From Mesorhizobium huakuii (GTDB lineage: Bacteria; Pseudomonadota; Alphaproteobacteria; Rhizobiales; Rhizobiaceae), in contig NZ_BSNY01000007.1 of assembly GCF_030160235.1 (NCBI RefSeq), positions 62,001-126,000 of the forward strand: a DNA stretch of 64,000 nucleotides. The letters run 5' to 3'. The notes beneath the pieces were generated by a model. The model did not search any database, had not been told where the DNA came from, and saw nothing but the letters and a program-made list of their open reading frames with translations. A program made the translations under genes and the position numbers. Position 1 is the stretch's first letter. Each line of letters opens with the position of its first letter. This document shows, in pieces, positions 7,816 through 19,346 of this stretch.

Positions 7816-10800
7816 TCACACCAATTCCACTTCGACCACGCCGGGCACGGCGCGCATGGCCGAGGCGATCTGCGGCGAGACACGGTAGCCGCCCTGCAAG
7901 GCGATCTCGACCTCGCCCTGCGCCTCTTCCTTGATGACGATGATGCTCACCTGGCTTTCACCGCGCTGGGTGAGCTGCGATTGGATTATCGAGGCAGGTC
8001 CATCGTTCCTGACGAAAATGCGCAGCGCCTTCTGGATGCGGCTTGCCTCCTCCTCCAGCGATTGCACGGAGTTGATACGCAAATTGACGCCTTCGGGCCT
8101 GTCCTCGGCCGCGACGGTGATGACGACGGAGCGACCGGCTTCCAGGAGGTCACGGTACTGCGCCAGCGCTTCTGAAAACAGCACGGCCTCGTACTGGCCA
8201 GAAGTGTCGGAAAACGCCACCACGCCCATCTTGTTGCCGGTGCGCGTCTTGCGCTCCTGTTTGCTGGTCACCGTGCCGGCCAGGCGGCCGGCGGAAGCGC
8301 CGCGTTTGACGGCGGCGGAAAACTCCGCCCAGTTCTGCACCCGCATCTTCTGCAACGCCGCCTTGTATTCGTCGAGTGGATGGGCCGAGAGATAGAAGCC
8401 GACTACCTGGAATTCGCGGTGCAGCCGGTCGGCGGCGAGCCACGGATCCGTTGCCGGCAGGTTGAGCGCCTGCGACTGTGCGCCCAGCGAGGCGCCGAAA
8501 ATATCGGCCTGGCCGGAAACGGCGTTCTGCTGGGCAAGCGACGCCAACCCCATCATCCGTTCGACGCCAGCCATCATCTGGGCGCGGTCGTGGCCGAAAC
8601 AGTCGAGCGCGCCGGCCATGATCAGGCTTTCGAAGACGCGCTTGCCGACGATCTTGGGATCGACCCGCTCGCAGAAATCGGCCAGATTCTTGAATGGCTT
8701 TTCGCCGCGCACCGCAACGATGTGCTCGACCGCCGCGTCGCCAACGCCCTTGAGCGCGGCCATCGAATAATAGATGCGGTTCTCGCCGACCTCGAAAGGC
8801 CGAAAACTCGTCATCACCGACGGCGCCAGAACCTCGATGCCGAGGCGTAGCGCGTCCTGGCGGAAGTCGGCGAGCTTGTCGGTATTGCCCATGTCGAGCG
8901 TCATCGACGCTGCCAGGAACTCGACCGGATAATGCGCCTTGAGATAGGCGGTCTGGTACGAGACCACGGCGTAGGCGGCGGCGTGCGATTTGTTGAAACC
9001 ATAGTCGGCGAACTTGGCCAGCAGGTCGAAAATGAAGTCGGCTTGCGGCTTGCTGACGCCGCGCTCGACCGCACCCGAGACGAAGCGCTCGCGCTGCTTG
9101 TCCATCTCGGCGCGGATCTTCTTGCCCATGGCGCGGCGCAGAAGATCGGCTTCGCCGAGCGAATAGCCGGACAGCTCCTGCGCGATCTGCATGACCTGTT
9201 CCTGGTAGACGATAACGCCTTGCGTCTCCTTCACCAGATGGTCGATCTTGGGATGGATCGAGGCCATCTCCTCCTCGCCATGCTTTCTGGCGTTGTAGGT
9301 CGGGATGTTCTCCATCGGGCCCGGCCGGTAGAGGGCAACGAGCGCGATGATGTCCTCGATGCAGTCGGGCCGCATGCCGATCAGCGCCTTGCGCATGCCG
9401 GCACTTTCCACCTGGAACACGCCGACCACTTCGCCACGCGACAGCATGGCGTAGGTCTCGGGATCGTCGAGCGGGATCGTCGCCAGGTCGATGTCGATGC
9501 CGCGCCGGCGGATCAGTTTCACCGCTGTCTCCAGCACGGTCAGCGTCTTCAGGCCGAGGAAGTCGAACTTCACCAGTCCGGCCTGCTCGACATATTTCAT
9601 GTTGAACTGGGTGACCGGCATGTCCGAGCGCGGATCGCGGTACATCGGCACCAGTTCCGACAGGGGCCGGTCGCCGATGACAATGCCGGCGGCGTGCGTC
9701 GAGGCGTGGCGGTAGAGGCCTTCCAGCTTCTGTGCCATGTCGAGCAACGTCTGGACGATCGGCTCCTTCTCGGCCTCTTCGGCAAAGCGCGGTTCGTTGG
9801 CGATGGCGTCGGCCAGCTTGACCGGATTGGCCGGGTTCTGCGGCACCATCTTGGACAGCTTGTCGACCTGGCCATAGGGCATCTGCAGCACACGGCCGAC
9901 GTCACGCAGCACGGCGCGGGCCTGCAGCGTACCGAAGGTGATGATCTGTCCGACCTGGTCGCGGCCGTATTTCTGCTGGACGTAGCGGATCACCTCTTCG
10001 CGGCGATCCTGGCAGAAGTCGATGTCGAAGTCGGGCATCGACACGCGGTCCGGGTTGAGAAAGCGCTCGAACAGCAGCGAGAAGCGCAGCGGATCGATAT
10101 CGGTAATGGTCGTCGAATAGGCGACCAGCGATCCGGCGCCCGAACCACGGCCCGGTCCGACCGGAATGCCTTGCGCCTTGGCCCATTTGATGAAGTCGGC
10201 AACGATCAGGAAGTAGCCCGGAAATTTCATCTTCTCGATGATGCCGAGCTCGAATTCCAGCCGCTCGCGATATTGCTCGACCGTGTAGCCCGGGGTCGGC
10301 CCGTGCAGGGCAAGCCGCGCGTCGAGCCCCTCGCGCGCCTGGCGGGCGAGTTCGGCGGCCTCGGCCTTTTCGGCCGCGTCTTTGTCTGAAGCATCGCCGC
10401 CGGTGAAGCGCGGCAGGATCGGGCTGCGGGTTTTTGGATAGTAGGAACAGCGCAGTGCGATCTCGACCGTGTTGTCGATCGCTTCCGGCAGGTCGGCGAA
10501 CAATCGCGCCATTTCGGCCTGGCTGCGCAGGAAATTGTCCGGCGACAGCCGGCGGCGAGTGTCGACGGCGACGACGGAGCCTTCGGCGATGGCAATCAAC
10601 GCGTCATGCGCCTCATAATCGTCGCGCGACGAGAAGAAGGCTTCGTTGGTGGCGACAAGCGGAAGTTCGTGCGTATAGGCGAGATCGATCGTCTGATGTT
10701 CGATGACCCGGTCGTAGCCCGCGACCCGGTCCAGTTCGACATAGAGCCGGTCGCCGAACAGCGTTTTCAGCGTCAAAAGCCGCACCTCGGCCAGATCGCG

Positions 10801-11343
10801 GCGATCCTCCTTCAAGGCGTTGCCGATCGGGCCGCGCGGCCCGCCGCTGAGGCAGATCAGCCCGTCGGCCTTTCCTTCCAGCATCTCGGTTGTCAGATGC
10901 ACCGCCTCGCCGGGCGGTGTCTCCAGATAGACGCGGCTGACCAGCCTGACCAGGTTGGAATAGCCGGCTTCGGTCGCGGCGAGCAAAACAACCGGCCGCA
11001 TCTCCGGGCCTTGCCGGCGCCGATCGCGCTGCCCGTCGCTGTTCTCGCCGGAAAAGGCGAGCGCGATCTGGCAGCCAATGATCGGCTGGATGCCGTCCTT
11101 CACCGCTTTCTGCGCGAATTCGAGCGCGCCGAACAGATTGTTGGTGTCGGTGACGGCGATCGCCGGCGACTCGTCCTTCACCGCATGGCCGACGATCTTG
11201 CCGAGCTGGAGCGCGCCCTCGAGCAGCGAATAGGCCGAATGCACGCGCAGATGCACGAACGGCCGCGCCGGCGCCTCAGGACGCGCCGCCGCGATCGCGG
11301 CTTCGCGCTTCAGGGGGTCGCGTGGAAGTTTGTCGTCCGCCAT
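7816..11343 (-). CDS. dnaE: DNA polymerase III alpha subunit
   Basis: Replicative DNA polymerase catalytic subunit, 1175 residues, the usual DnaE1 length. In order: N-terminal PHP domain (HLRVHSAYSLLEGALQ near residue 33), the C-family palm with PDFDIDFCQDRREEVI near residue 440 (catalytic Asp residues), the fingers and tandem HhH region (LLRRAMGKK; NKSHAAAYAVVSYQTAYLKAHYP), a C-terminal OB fold (AGTVTSKQERKTRTG) and a final tau-binding region. The ATG at 11343 begins the conserved MADDKLPRDPLK; the frame is open upstream but only through non-conserved sequence. A 172-base palindromic repeat separates it from pccA upstream, so dnaE probably has its own promoter within 11344-11463. Confidence 0.96.
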   Translation of the reverse strand: MADDKLPRDPLKREAAIAAARPEAPARPFVHLRVHSAYSLLEGALQLGKIVGHAVKDESPAIAVTDTNNLFGALEFAQKAVKDGIQPIIGCQIALAFSGENSDGQRDRRRQGPEMRPVVLLAATEAGYSNLVRLVSRVYLETPPGEAVHLTTEMLEGKADGLICLSGGPRGPIGNALKEDRRDLAEVRLLTLKTLFGDRLYVELDRVAGYDRVIEHQTIDLAYTHELPLVATNEAFFSSRDDYEAHDALIAIAEGSVVAVDTRRRLSPDNFLRSQAEMARLFADLPEAIDNTVEIALRCSYYPKTRSPILPRFTGGDASDKDAAEKAEAAELARQAREGLDARLALHGPTPGYTVEQYRERLEFELGIIEKMKFPGYFLIVADFIKWAKAQGIPVGPGRGSGAGSLVAYSTTITDIDPLRFSLLFERFLNPDRVSMPDFDIDFCQDRREEVIRYVQQKYGRDQVGQIITFGTLQARAVLRDVGRVLQMPYGQVDKLSKMVPQNPANPVKLADAIANEPRFAEEAEKEPIVQTLLDMAQKLEGLYRHASTHAAGIVIGDRPLSELVPMYRDPRSDMPVTQFNMKYVEQAGLVKFDFLGLKTLTVLETAVKLIRRRGIDIDLATIPLDDPETYAMLSRGEVVGVFQVESAGMRKALIGMRPDCIEDIIALVALYRPGPMENIPTYNARKHGEEEMASIHPKIDHLVKETQGVIVYQEQVMQIAQELSGYSLGEADLLRRAMGKKIRAEMDKQRERFVSGAVERGVSKPQADFIFDLLAKFADYGFNKSHAAAYAVVSYQTAYLKAHYPVEFLAASMTLDMGNTDKLADFRQDALRLGIEVLAPSVMTSFRPFEVGENRIYYSMAALKGVGDAAVEHIVAVRGEKPFKNLADFCERVDPKIVGKRVFESLIMAGALDCFGHDRAQMMAGVERMMGLASLAQQNAVSGQADIFGASLGAQSQALNLPATDPWLAADRLHREFQVVGFYLSAHPLDEYKAALQKMRVQNWAEFSAAVKRGASAGRLAGTVTSKQERKTRTGNKMGVVAFSDTSGQYEAVLFSEALAQYRDLLEAGRSVVITVAAEDRPEGVNLRINSVQSLEEEASRIQKALRIFVRNDGPASIIQSQLTQRGESQVSIIVIKEEAQGEVEIALQGGYRVSPQIASAMRAVPGVVEVELV

Positions 11344-11463
11344 GGTTTCTCGCGCTGTCGAAGGCCTTGAGTCGATGGAGATGTATTGTCCGGGACCCGG
11401 CGATGCCAGTCCAGCACAAACGATCGCCAATCACAGGCTTCCAGCCTGCACGGCGCCTCACCT

Positions 11464-11632
11464 TAGAGATTGTTTCGAAATTCGCTCCGGCGAGTCATAT
11501 GGAGGTGGTTTCGAGAACCGGAGCGCAGCGTACTTTTGGGTACGTGAGCTCAGTTCTACTGCGACGCAGTAGAACGGGGAAGCGCAGAAAACGCCTTCAG
11601 ATGGCCGCCGGAGTAGAATTTCCAAACAATCT

Positions 11633-11635
<3 letters not shown>
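11464..11635. repeat. 172-bp palindromic (MITE-like) element forming the 3' end of pccA
   Basis: Ends are inverted repeats of 19 bases with one mismatch (TAGAGATTGTTT at the left, AAACAATCTCTA at the right); with small gaps the arms extend to about 45 bases. Inside are three further stems: CGCTCCGG/CCGGAGCG (11483-11525), CGTAC/GTACG (11528-11543) and an 11-base perfect palindrome arm pair at 11553-11563 and 11565-11575. No open frame of interest lies within. The right end supplies the TAG stop codon of pccA (11633-11635 read on the minus strand). It looks like a non-autonomous mobile or intergenic mosaic element. Confidence 0.75.
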
Positions 11636-13645
<2,010 letters not shown>

Positions 13646-13844
13646 GCTGAGGTCATTCCCCTCCGGTCGGTCGTTCCTTTTATGACCTGTGCTTGCGGGG
13701 TCAAGCCGACCATGCAAATCACTGCCTTTCAATCGATTTGCGATTCCAATTCATCGCTGTGGCCCGGTCCAGGCACCAGCTTCCAGTTGATCGTGTCGAT
13801 AAAACCTGAAACCTTGGAAAAAAATTCGCATTGGAGGACGCCTG

Positions 13845-14972
13845 ATGAAAACCCGCGCCGCTGTCGCTGTCGCCGCCGGAAAGCCGCTGGAGATCATGGA
13901 GGTCGACCTCGACGGTCCGCGCGAAGGCGAGGTGCTGGTCGAGATAAAGGCGACCGGCATCTGCCACACAGACGAGTTCACCTTGTCGGGCGCCGATCCG
14001 GAGGGGCTGTTCCCAGCCATCCTCGGCCATGAGGGCGCCGGCGTGGTGGTCGATGTCGGCAAGGGCGTCACCTCGGTCAAGAAGGGTGATCATGTCATCC
14101 CGCTCTATACGCCGGAGTGCCGGCAGTGCCCGTCCTGCCTGTCGAGAAAGACCAATCTGTGCACGGCGATCCGCGCCACACAGGGCCAGGGCCTGATGCC
14201 CGACGGCTCGTCACGCTTCTCGATCGGCAAGGACAAGATCTTCCACTATATGGGCTGCTCGACCTTCTCGAACTTCACCGTATTGCCTGAGATCGCGCTG
14301 GCCAAGGTCAATCCCGACGCGCCTTTCGACAAGATCTGCTACATCGGCTGCGGCGTGACGACCGGCATCGGCGCCGTCATCAACACCGCCAAGGTCGAGC
14401 AAGGCGCGACCGCGGTGGTCTTCGGCCTCGGCGGCATCGGCCTGAATGTCATCCAGGGACTGAAGCTTGCCGGCGCCGACATGATCATCGGCGTCGACCT
14501 CAACAACGACAAGAAGGCTTGGGGCGAACGGTTCGGCATGACGCATTTCGTCAATCCGAAGGAGATCGACGGCGACATCGTCCCTCACCTCGTCAACATG
14601 ACCAAGCGCGGTGCCGACCAGATCGGCGGCGCCGACTACACCTTCGACTGCACCGGCAACACCAAGGTGATGCGCCAGGCGCTGGAAGCCTCGCATCGCG
14701 GCTGGGGCAAGTCGGTCGTCATCGGTGTCGCCGGCGCCGGCCAGGAAATCTCGACGCGGCCGTTCCAGCTGGTCACCGGCCGCACCTGGATGGGCACCGC
14801 CTTCGGTGGCGCGCGCGGCCGCACCGACGTGCCGCGCATCGTCGACTGGTACATGGACGGCAAGATCCAGATCGATCCGATGATCACCCACTTGCTGAAG
14901 CTCGAAGACATCAACAAGGGGTTCGACCTCATGCATGAGGGCAAGTCGATCCGTAGCGTCGTCGTTTACTGA
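13845..14972 (+). CDS. adhC: S-(hydroxymethyl)glutathione dehydrogenase (class III alcohol dehydrogenase)
   Basis: Zinc-dependent medium-chain dehydrogenase of 375 residues that oxidises S-hydroxymethylglutathione to S-formylglutathione in formaldehyde detoxification, and can also reduce S-nitrosoglutathione. Visible are the catalytic zinc ligands in [12 protein letters not shown] and [10 protein letters not shown], the structural zinc cluster [15 protein letters not shown], and the NAD-binding [13 protein letters not shown] followed by an acidic IGVDLN that favours NAD. It is divergent from pccA and followed, 67 bases on, by gfa, its pathway partner. Length and motifs match the family exactly. 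Confidence 0.95.
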   Translation: MKTRAAVAVAAGKPLEIMEVDLDGPREGEVLVEIKATGICHTDEFTLSGADPEGLFPAILGHEGAGVVVDVGKGVTSVKKGDHVIPLYTPECRQCPSCLSRKTNLCTAIRATQGQGLMPDGSSRFSIGKDKIFHYMGCSTFSNFTVLPEIALAKVNPDAPFDKICYIGCGVTTGIGAVINTAKVEQGATAVVFGLGGIGLNVIQGLKLAGADMIIGVDLNNDKKAWGERFGMTHFVNPKEIDGDIVPHLVNMTKRGADQIGGADYTFDCTGNTKVMRQALEASHRGWGKSVVIGVAGAGQEISTRPFQLVTGRTWMGTAFGGARGRTDVPRIVDWYMDGKIQIDPMITHLLKLEDINKGFDLMHEGKSIRSVVVY

Positions 14973-15039
14973 AGCAAGCCACACGCCGCCGACCGACCGG
15001 CCAGCGACCTCTGTGGTTCACAACTGGGAGGAGAAAAGA

Positions 15040-15609
15040 ATGGCGGAGAAACTGCATCCGAAAATCGACAATGGCCTGCCCAAGGAGAGCGCGAGCTTTG
15101 CCGGCGGCACGCTGGTCTGCGCCTGCACAAGCAAACCGGTCAAGGTGAAGGTCAAGGGGCAGATCGCCCACAACCACGCCTGCGGCTGCACCAAATGCTG
15201 GAAGCCGGAAGGCGCCATATTCTCGGTGGTTGCCGTTGCCGGCACCAGCGACGTCACCGTCAGCGAGAATGGCGACAAGTTGAAAGTGGTCGACTCCTCC
15301 GCCCTGATCCAGCGCCATGCCTGCACCGGCTGCGGCGTTCATATGCACGGCCCGGTCGAGCGCGATCATGCTTTCAAGGGACTGACCTTCATCCATCCCG
15401 AGCGCTTCGTCGAGGATGGTTGGTCGCCGCCGGGGTTCGCCGCCTTCGTTTCGTCGATCATCGAATCGGGCGTCGACCCGAAGCGGATGGACGGCATTCG
15501 GGCACGGCTGAAGACAATCGGGCTGGAGCCCTATGACTGCCTCAACCCCGGCCTGATGGACTATATGGCCACCTGGACGGCGAAGAAGTCCGGCGTCTTG
15601 CCGGCCTGA
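15040..15609 (+). CDS. gfa: S-(hydroxymethyl)glutathione synthase (glutathione-dependent formaldehyde-activating enzyme)
   Basis: Protein of 189 residues of the GFA family, which promotes the condensation of formaldehyde with glutathione. Zinc-binding cysteines are visible in [17 protein letters not shown] and [13 protein letters not shown]. The start at 15040 follows a strong GGGAGGAG; the frame is open upstream into the end of adhC. The two genes form a formaldehyde-oxidation unit. A strong GC-rich hairpin follows at 15616-15644. Confidence 0.93.
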   Translation: MAEKLHPKIDNGLPKESASFAGGTLVCACTSKPVKVKVKGQIAHNHACGCTKCWKPEGAIFSVVAVAGTSDVTVSENGDKLKVVDSSALIQRHACTGCGVHMHGPVERDHAFKGLTFIHPERFVEDGWSPPGFAAFVSSIIESGVDPKRMDGIRARLKTIGLEPYDCLNPGLMDYMATWTAKKSGVLPA

Positions 15610-15615
15610 ACGGTC

Positions 15616-15644
15616 GCGGGCCGATTCTTCGGGATTCGGCCCGC
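15616..15644 (+). terminator. Hairpin downstream of gfa
   Basis: GCGGGCCGA at 15616-15624 pairs with TCGGCCCGC at 15636-15644 around an 11-base loop, seven bases after the gfa stop. There is no clear T-run, so it may act as an mRNA-end stabiliser or a weak intrinsic terminator. Confidence 0.55.
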
Positions 15645-15670
15645 ACCAGTCGCGCGAAGGCTGTAGCCTC

Positions 15671-15943
15671 ATGGTCACGATCCGCATCAAATTTCGCGAC
15701 TGGAAAACCTCAGATATCCACCGTATTCGCAATTTCGGCGAAGACCTCTGGCGAAGATTTCGTCACAACAAACGCATCAGCATCGATATCGACGAAATCG
15801 ATAGATGCGTCGACGAAATCACATTCAGCGCCAGAAGCCCTTATGTGAAAAGTGCGATAAGGGAGGCCGAGGTGGTTATGCGTGAACATATGGTCGACAA
15901 GGAAGCCGAAATCGTCGTCGACGACGGTATCACGCAAGCATGA
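15671..15943 (+). CDS. Hypothetical 90-residue protein, coupled to the DUF188 gene
   Basis: Short charged protein with no signal peptide or membrane segment; I recognise no family. It is rich in Arg, Ile, Asp and Glu, with a run of alternating Ile and acidic residues around 35-48 (RISIDIDEIDRCVDEI) suggesting a beta strand followed by an amphipathic helix. Base composition is visibly more AT-rich than its neighbours. Its stop overlaps the next ATG by 4 bases, so it is probably real and co-translated with the DUF188 protein. A second reading, as a leader-type gene for its neighbour, cannot be excluded. Confidence 0.6.
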   Translation: MVTIRIKFRDWKTSDIHRIRNFGEDLWRRFRHNKRISIDIDEIDRCVDEITFSARSPYVKSAIREAEVVMREHMVDKEAEIVVDDGITQA

Positions 15944-16410
15944 GCGGGCACCCTGCCATTTATGTCGACGCCGACGCTTGCCCGGTCAAAGCCGAGGTCG
16001 AAAAGGTCGCCGAGCGCCTTGGCGTCGTCGTCACCTATGTCTCCAACGGTGGCTTGCGGCCGTCGCGCGATCCGATGATCCGCAATGTCGTGGTCTCCAA
16101 GGGCGCCGACGCCGCCGATGACTGGATCGTCGAGAATGCCAAATCCAACGACATCGTGATCACGGCGGATATTCCGCTTGCCGCCCGAGCGGTGGCGCTC
16201 GGCGCACATGTGCTTGGACCCACAGGGCGGCCGTTTACGCCGGAAACGATCGGCATGGCGGTAGCCATGCGCGACCTCAAGCAGCATTTGCGCGAAACGG
16301 GCGAGAGCAAGGGCTACAATGCCTCCTTCGCTCCGCAGGACCGTTCGCGGTTCCTTGGTGAACTCGACCGCATCTTGCGGCGCGCGCTGAAATCCGTCAC
16401 ACCCGGCTAG
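15940..16410 (+). CDS. YaiI/YqxD (DUF188, UPF0178) family protein
   Basis: Protein of 156 residues matching the UPF0178 family, recognisable by the opening IYVDADACPVKAEVEKVA, the central VVSKGADAADDWIV, the TADIPLAARA segment and the GPTGRPFTPETIGMAVAMRDL block. The fold is PIN-like and the conserved aspartates suggest nuclease-type chemistry, but the biological role is unknown. It overlaps the upstream 90-residue gene by 4 bases. Confidence 0.9.
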   Translation: MSGHPAIYVDADACPVKAEVEKVAERLGVVVTYVSNGGLRPSRDPMIRNVVVSKGADAADDWIVENAKSNDIVITADIPLAARAVALGAHVLGPTGRPFTPETIGMAVAMRDLKQHLRETGESKGYNASFAPQDRSRFLGELDRILRRALKSVTPG

Positions 16411-16441
16411 AAACCGAGCGCCATCCAGGGTGGAGACCGCC

Positions 16442-17119
16442 ATGGCCGCCGAAACCCCGATCCAGAAACCCATGCGGCGCCATATGCTGTTCGCAATGTC
16501 GGCGTGTTTCGGGGCGTTGGCGCTGCTTGTGGCGTTGCTGCTGCACGCCCCGCTCGCCTATTCGATCGGCGCCAACGCCTTTTTCGCCGCCTACGTCATC
16601 CTTGTCGTCAGCCAGATGCCCAAATTCACCGGCAAATATCTGAGCAAGAACGCGCGCGCCACCGACCAGCCTGTGCTGGTCATCTTCGCGGTGACGCTTG
16701 TCGTCGTTGTCGTCGCCGTTGTCTCGTTGTTCCTGCTTATCAATCAGAAAGACAGAGGCAATTCCGTCGAGCTCGGTTTCGCGCTGCTGTCTATCCCGCT
16801 CGGCTGGTTCACCATTCATGCCATGGCCGCGCTTCACTACGCGCATGTCTACTGGATGGACGGCGATGCGGTCGACGCCGAAACCAAGAAGAAAATCCCG
16901 GTCGGCGGATTGCTGTTCCCGGGCGACAAGCGCCCGGAAGGCTGGGATTTCCTCTACTTCTCGGCGGTCATCGGCATGACGGCGCAGACCGCGGACACCA
17001 ACATCTCGACGACGCATATGCGCTGTGTCGTCCTTGTCCACTCGGTCCTGTCGTTCTTCTTCAACACCGTCATCGTCGCCGCGGCCGTCAATCTCGCCGT
17101 CAGTCTGGGCGGCCCGTAA
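16442..17119 (+). CDS. DUF1345 family membrane protein
   Basis: Integral membrane protein of 225 residues with five or six hydrophobic helices. The conserved parts are the GWFTIHAMAALHYAHVYW segment in the middle and the STTHMRCVVLVHSVLSFFFNTVIVA segment near the C-terminus, typical of DUF1345. Function unknown. The start at 16442 was chosen over a GTG at 16430 because AGGGTGGAG (16427-16435) is then correctly spaced. It is 31 bases downstream of the DUF188 gene, same strand. Confidence 0.82.
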   Translation: MAAETPIQKPMRRHMLFAMSACFGALALLVALLLHAPLAYSIGANAFFAAYVILVVSQMPKFTGKYLSKNARATDQPVLVIFAVTLVVVVVAVVSLFLLINQKDRGNSVELGFALLSIPLGWFTIHAMAALHYAHVYWMDGDAVDAETKKKIPVGGLLFPGDKRPEGWDFLYFSAVIGMTAQTADTNISTTHMRCVVLVHSVLSFFFNTVIVAAAVNLAVSLGGP

Positions 17120-17216
17120 TAAATCCGTGATCGGGTGAAACATCGGTTTGGATCGCGACGTATCAGGAGGACAATGAACGCGCAGGCCACGCCGTGAGGC
17201 CGGGAGACGAGACAAG

Positions 17217-18098
17217 ATGGAATCCGTTGCCAGAAGCCAATCCGCCACCGGACCGGACGCTCCCGTGTCGAGCGACAGCACGCTGATCTATCGGCAGTCG
17301 CGCTGGACGAGGCTGACGCACTGGATCTGGGCCATCTCGCTGTTCTTCATGCTGCTTTCCGGCCTGCAGATCTTCAACGCCCGGCCGCAGCTCTACATCG
17401 GCAAGCAATCCGGCTTCGGCTACAACAACACCATCTTCGAAATCGGTGCCGAAAACACGAGCGCCGGGCCGCGCGGCTACACCGAAATCTTCGGACACCG
17501 CTTCGACACGACGGGCGTGCTCGGCTGGTCGGGTCCGCCAGGCAACGAGACGGCGCGCGGTTTCCCGTCCTGGGCCACCATTCCGTCCTACTATGACCTC
17601 GGCACCGCCCGCGTCGTGCATTTCTTTTTCGCCTGGATCTTGACGACGACCTTGATCGTCTGGCTGGTCGCCAGCCTGGTGAACGGCCATATCAGGCGCG
17701 ATCTCGCCCCGCGCCTTGACGACCTCAAGCGCCTGCCGCGGGACATCGTCGATCACGCCAAGCTGAAATTCCATCACACGCGCGAATATAACACGCTGCA
17801 GAAGATGGCCTATGGTGGGGTGCTGTTCGTGCTGTTGCCGCTGATGATCATCACCGGCCTTGCCATGTCGCCCAGCATGAATTCGGTGCTGCCCTTCCTC
17901 AACGAGGTGCTCGGCGGCCGGCAGACGGCGCGCACCATCCATTTCACCGCCATGCTTCTGCTGGTCGGCTTCTTCATCATCCACATTCTGATGATCCTTG
18001 CCGCCGGCCCGATCAACGAACTACGCTCGATCATCACCGGCTGGTACCGCACCGACCCTCCCGCGCATGACGACAAGACGACCGAGAGGAGTGCCTGA
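17217..18098 (+). CDS. Cytochrome b561-type membrane subunit paired with a molybdopterin oxidoreductase
   Basis: Membrane protein of 293 residues with four helices: LTHWIWAISLFFMLLSGL (TM1), RVVHFFFAWILTTTLIVWL (TM2), MAYGGVLFVLLPLMIITGLAM (TM3) and TIHFTAMLLLVGFFIIHILMI (TM4). Histidines in TM1, TM2 and TM4 are candidate haem b ligands. An insertion of about 75 residues between TM1 and TM2 is unusual for the small MsrQ-type partners and would lie outside the membrane. It probably passes quinol electrons to the exported molybdoenzyme encoded 1 base downstream. Confidence 0.82.
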   Translation: MESVARSQSATGPDAPVSSDSTLIYRQSRWTRLTHWIWAISLFFMLLSGLQIFNARPQLYIGKQSGFGYNNTIFEIGAENTSAGPRGYTEIFGHRFDTTGVLGWSGPPGNETARGFPSWATIPSYYDLGTARVVHFFFAWILTTTLIVWLVASLVNGHIRRDLAPRLDDLKRLPRDIVDHAKLKFHHTREYNTLQKMAYGGVLFVLLPLMIITGLAMSPSMNSVLPFLNEVLGGRQTARTIHFTAMLLLVGFFIIHILMILAAGPINELRSIITGWYRTDPPAHDDKTTERSA

Positions 18099-18099
18099 C

Positions 18100-18909
18100 A
18101 TGGCGAAATTCCAGATCAGCCCCAATTTTCAGATCAGTCGAAGGAAGTTCCTGACCGCCGCCAGCCTTGGCGCCTCCGGCATCATGCTGTCGGGCTGCGA
18201 CGCCTTCGACAGCCAGTTGAGTATTGGCAGCGGCCTGCGCAGTTTCCTCGAAAACTCCAATGGCCTGACTTATCGCGCCCAGCGCCTGCTCGCAGGTCGC
18301 GACAAACTGGCGCCCGAATTCACCGAAGCCGACATCCGCCAGCCGCAGCGGCCAAACGGCGTCACCGCGCCTGATGATGACACCTACAAGGGCCTGCTCT
18401 CCAACAATTTCGCAGACTGGCGACTGGAAGTCTCGGGCTTGGTCGAAAAACCGCTATCGCTCAGCCGCGAGCAAGTTCAGAATATGCCGAGCCGCACCCA
18501 GATCACCCGTCACGACTGCGTCGAGGGCTGGAGCTGCATCGCCAAATGGACCGGCACGCCGCTGTCGCTGGTGCTCGACCAGGCGGTGGTCAAGCCGCAG
18601 GCGCGCTACGTCATGTTCCATTGCCTCGATACGATCGATCGCAGCTTGTCCGGCGACATCAAATATTACGGCACGATCGACCTGATCGACGCTCGCCACC
18701 CGCAGACGATCCTCGCCTATGGCCTGAACGGCAAACCGCTCCCGGTCGAAAACGGCGCCCCGCTGCGTGTCCGCGTCGAGCGCCAGCTCGGCTACAAGAT
18801 GCCGAAATACCTCTACAAGATCGAGCTGGTCGACGGCTTCGCCAATGTCGGCGGCGGTCGCGGCGGCTATTGGGAAGACAATGGCTACGACTGGTATGGC
18901 GGGATTTGA
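18100..18909 (+). CDS. Tat-exported molybdopterin-dependent oxidoreductase (SUOX/MsrP-like fold)
   Basis: Protein of 269 residues with a twin-arginine signal (R14-R15 in ISRRKFLTAASLGASG) and then MLSGC, a lipobox-like site at C33. The mature part is a sulfite-oxidase-fold molybdopterin domain; C140 in HDCVEGWSC is the expected molybdenum-ligating cysteine. The natural substrate is not evident; MsrP (methionine sulfoxide reductase) is the nearest well-known relative, but the partner here is a cytochrome b561-like protein rather than MsrQ. The start at 18100 has GAGAGGAG upstream. Confidence 0.82.
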   Translation: MAKFQISPNFQISRRKFLTAASLGASGIMLSGCDAFDSQLSIGSGLRSFLENSNGLTYRAQRLLAGRDKLAPEFTEADIRQPQRPNGVTAPDDDTYKGLLSNNFADWRLEVSGLVEKPLSLSREQVQNMPSRTQITRHDCVEGWSCIAKWTGTPLSLVLDQAVVKPQARYVMFHCLDTIDRSLSGDIKYYGTIDLIDARHPQTILAYGLNGKPLPVENGAPLRVRVERQLGYKMPKYLYKIELVDGFANVGGGRGGYWEDNGYDWYGGI

Positions 18910-19346
18910 TGATCGCGAGCATACAGGCCGAGCACGATTTGTCGCCGATAGAGTTGGGTTCGCTCGAGGAACGTCTCCAAAGCGACAACCGGCGCGCGAC
19001 TGGCTGCGCCGATGACCGGGGGCTGGCTTTCGTTATTCGCGACGGTGCAGGACATGCGATCGGCATTGCCGCCGGCTACTCTTGGGCGAACACGTCCGAG
19101 CTGACATTGATGTGGATTGACGGGGCCTATCGCGGCCGAGGCTATGCAAGGCAGTTGCTCAGCGCTTTTGTCGCTGAGGCAACCGATCGAGGCGTCAGGA
19201 GAATTTGGGTCTCCAGCCACGACTTCCAGGCGCCGGGCCTCTACGAGAAGGCTGGCTTCCGGCGCATCGCCGAACTCGCGGAATGGCCCGAAGGTCACTC
19301 CAACATCATCCTTTGTAAAACGATAGAAGCAGACAGTGCACTTTAA
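18909..19346 (+). CDS. GNAT family N-acetyltransferase
   Basis: Protein of 145 residues. The acetyl-CoA pyrophosphate loop is visible as GAYRGRGYARQLLSAF and the C-terminal part as APGLYEKAGFRRIAEL, both standard for GNAT enzymes. Substrate unknown. Its ATG shares one base with the stop of the molybdoenzyme gene (TGATG), so it is translationally coupled to it. Its stop overlaps by 4 bases, tail to tail, with the convergent gene. Confidence 0.85.
   Translation: MIASIQAEHDLSPIELGSLEERLQSDNRRATGCADDRGLAFVIRDGAGHAIGIAAGYSWANTSELTLMWIDGAYRGRGYARQLLSAFVAEATDRGVRRIWVSSHDFQAPGLYEKAGFRRIAELAEWPEGHSNIILCKTIEADSAL

Noticed and set aside
15671-16410. Calling the 90-residue gene plus DUF188 gene a toxin-antitoxin system outright
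   Set aside because: UPF0178 proteins are widespread single genes with no known toxicity; coupling alone is not enough, so it is kept only as a finding.
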